NCBI GenBank assembly: GCA_964559295.1 | Contig: CAZLGO010000041.1 | Location: 1-15,662 of the forward strand | Direction of reading: 5' to 3' | Source of the DNA: CAZLGO01 sp964559295 | Lineage (GTDB): Archaea > Methanobacteriota > Methanobacteria > Methanobacteriales > Methanobacteriaceae | Length of the DNA: 15,662 nt | Shown: positions 14,767-15,662 of the stretch, piece by piece | Layout of the letters: each line of letters begins with the position of its first letter | How positions within the stretch are numbered: the first letter of the stretch is position 1 | The notes under the pieces: generated by a model | What the model was told of the DNA's origin: nothing | Seen by the model: the letters and a program-made list of their open reading frames with translations, nothing else | The model's database searches: none | Position numbers and translations under genes: made by a program

Positions 14767-15462
14767 ATGAAGTTTGATGAACACTCGGAACCATTAAAAA
14801 ACTCCTTGTTCTAGATAAAGAACCTCTAGCTGTGAGTTTCACCATTGACAAAATCCCGATCACCAATGGAAAAATTCAGATGCGCAAAGCTATAAAACAA
14901 GCAGCAGAAGGTGAAAGTTTTGTTATAGACGAGGAAATTTCCCTCTGCACCGGGGAAGCTGGCACTGCGGATTGATAGAGGCACCAACTGCAGAACGGAA
15001 GAGAAGGATTCAAAAATTCCTAACCAAACGCGAAAAGCCGGTGCACAGTATTGTGGCTTTTGAACGAATGCAGAAGTTGAATGCGGTTGAACCCACCGGT
15101 TTAGCTGATAAGATAATAATAGCCCCGCTGGATAAAACAGAAGTCCGCCCTGATCTGTGGTTTTTTATGCAATCTTGAACAGGCCTACCTCTTATAACCT
15201 TAGATACATATTAGGATGATGCCTCCTCAAAAATAGAGATTACAGGAGCTCTCTGCCATAAAGTGATGTCCTACCTCATAATGACTGGATGCACCAACAT
15301 CACATTAGAGGATTGGACTGCCCGAAGCCACCATGGATTTGATCCAGAAATAATCTTCTCAACCATCCCTTATGAGCGCATGGATAATCTTATAGCTGCG
15401 ATTCCGAATGCACGGCTGGAACAGTGAAGCTGGAAACTCCAGAGGATTTCCCGGCGAAGTAA
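14767..15462 (+). pseudogene. Broken DUF169 family gene
   Basis: Fragments in different frames line up as one DUF169 protein, a family of unknown function common in methanogens. Frame 1 from ATG 14767 gives MKFDEHSEPLK and ends at TAG. After a shift at the A run 14795-14800, frame 3 reads LLVLDKEPLAVSFTIDKIP to CTGEAG, with a stop at 14973. Frame 2 reads EAPTAERKRRIQKFL to FFMQS, with TGA at 15176. A short shifted segment EQAYLL bridges to frame 2 again, where TAG at 15212 stands where Trp would be expected before DDASSKIEITGALCHKVM. The FSTIPYERMDNLIAAIPN signature follows. Deletion of one base near 15410 then shifts to frame 1, whose ending TVKLETPEDFPAK stops at 15460-15462. At least five lesions are visible, so the gene is dead. 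Confidence 0.85.
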
Positions 15463-15662
15463 TTTTTAACTAATTTCTATTAGATTTTGTCTTATTCGTC
15501 CATTTAAATTCATGCAGGAGCTAGTGTATATTTTTGGTAAAAAAATAGTATTATTGAATTAAAGGTGGGGAAAGTACTATTTGATTCTTTGTTTTTGTTC
15601 TCAATAGTAAAGAGAATTTTGATTAACTTGACTTTTTAGATTTTTGTTTTTGTGTTCTGATT
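15463..15662. other. AT-rich stretch with no recognised gene
   Basis: No reading frame, tRNA or ribosome site was recognised. One inverted repeat, AAATAGTA (15543-15550) with TACTATTT (15575-15582), encloses a 24-base loop. It could be chance in such AT-rich sequence. Confidence 0.5.

Noticed and set aside
14773..14780. TGATGAA resembling a C box of an archaeal C/D guide RNA
   Set aside because: No partner D box with suitable spacing or C'/D' pair was found, and the site falls within the DUF169 relic.
14972..15178. A 68-codon open frame as an independent gene
   Set aside because: It is the middle of the broken DUF169 gene: homologous sequence continues on both sides in other frames, and it has no ribosome site of its own.

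Overview
The window is AT-rich archaeal DNA. It is dominated by one co-directional block of information-processing genes: RNA polymerase large subunits, the transcription factor NusA-like KH protein, ribosomal proteins and both elongation factors. The gene order (rpoH, rpoB'', rpoB', rpoA', rpoA'', rpl30e, nusA, rps12, rps7, EF-2, EF-1A, rps10), a polymerase split in both B and A, Shine-Dalgarno sites of the GGAGG/AGGTGAT type, many GTG/TTG starts and tRNA genes without an encoded CCA all point to a euryarchaeon of the methanogen kind. From memory, EF-1A and EF-2 read closest to the Methanobacteriales/Methanofastidiosa side; this is an impression, not a computed placement.

Layout. Bases 1-52 are the 3' part of a tRNA-Lys(UUU). 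Bases 81-7626 carry RNA polymerase subunits H, B'', B', A' and A''. Bases 7637-9494 carry eL30, NusA, uS12 and uS7. Bases 9591-13422 carry EF-2, EF-1A and uS10, followed by a terminator-like hairpin and T tracts. Together these genes supply the catalytic core of transcription and the core of the translation elongation cycle, so the block looks like a growth-rate-linked superoperon.

From 13501 the character changes: a hairpin, an intact class II tRNA-Ser(GGA), an opposite-strand TM1586-type nitroreductase (13764-14519), a truncated tRNA-Ser(UGA)-like fragment (14611 on) and a heavily broken DUF169 gene (14767-15462). The last 200 bases are AT-rich and hold no recognisable gene. This end is a decaying accessory patch next to the housekeeping cluster.

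The most unusual observation is a 41-base noncoding element present twice with only two differences (1835-1875 and 3756-3796), once on each side of rpoB'. The first copy folds into a hairpin followed directly by seven T residues, so it resembles an intrinsic terminator inside the polymerase operon. The second copy has lost that structure. Two start sites were reassigned here on Shine-Dalgarno evidence: rpoA'' at 6478 and EF-2 at 9591. No intein, CRISPR array, insertion sequence or evident new defence or metabolic system was found.
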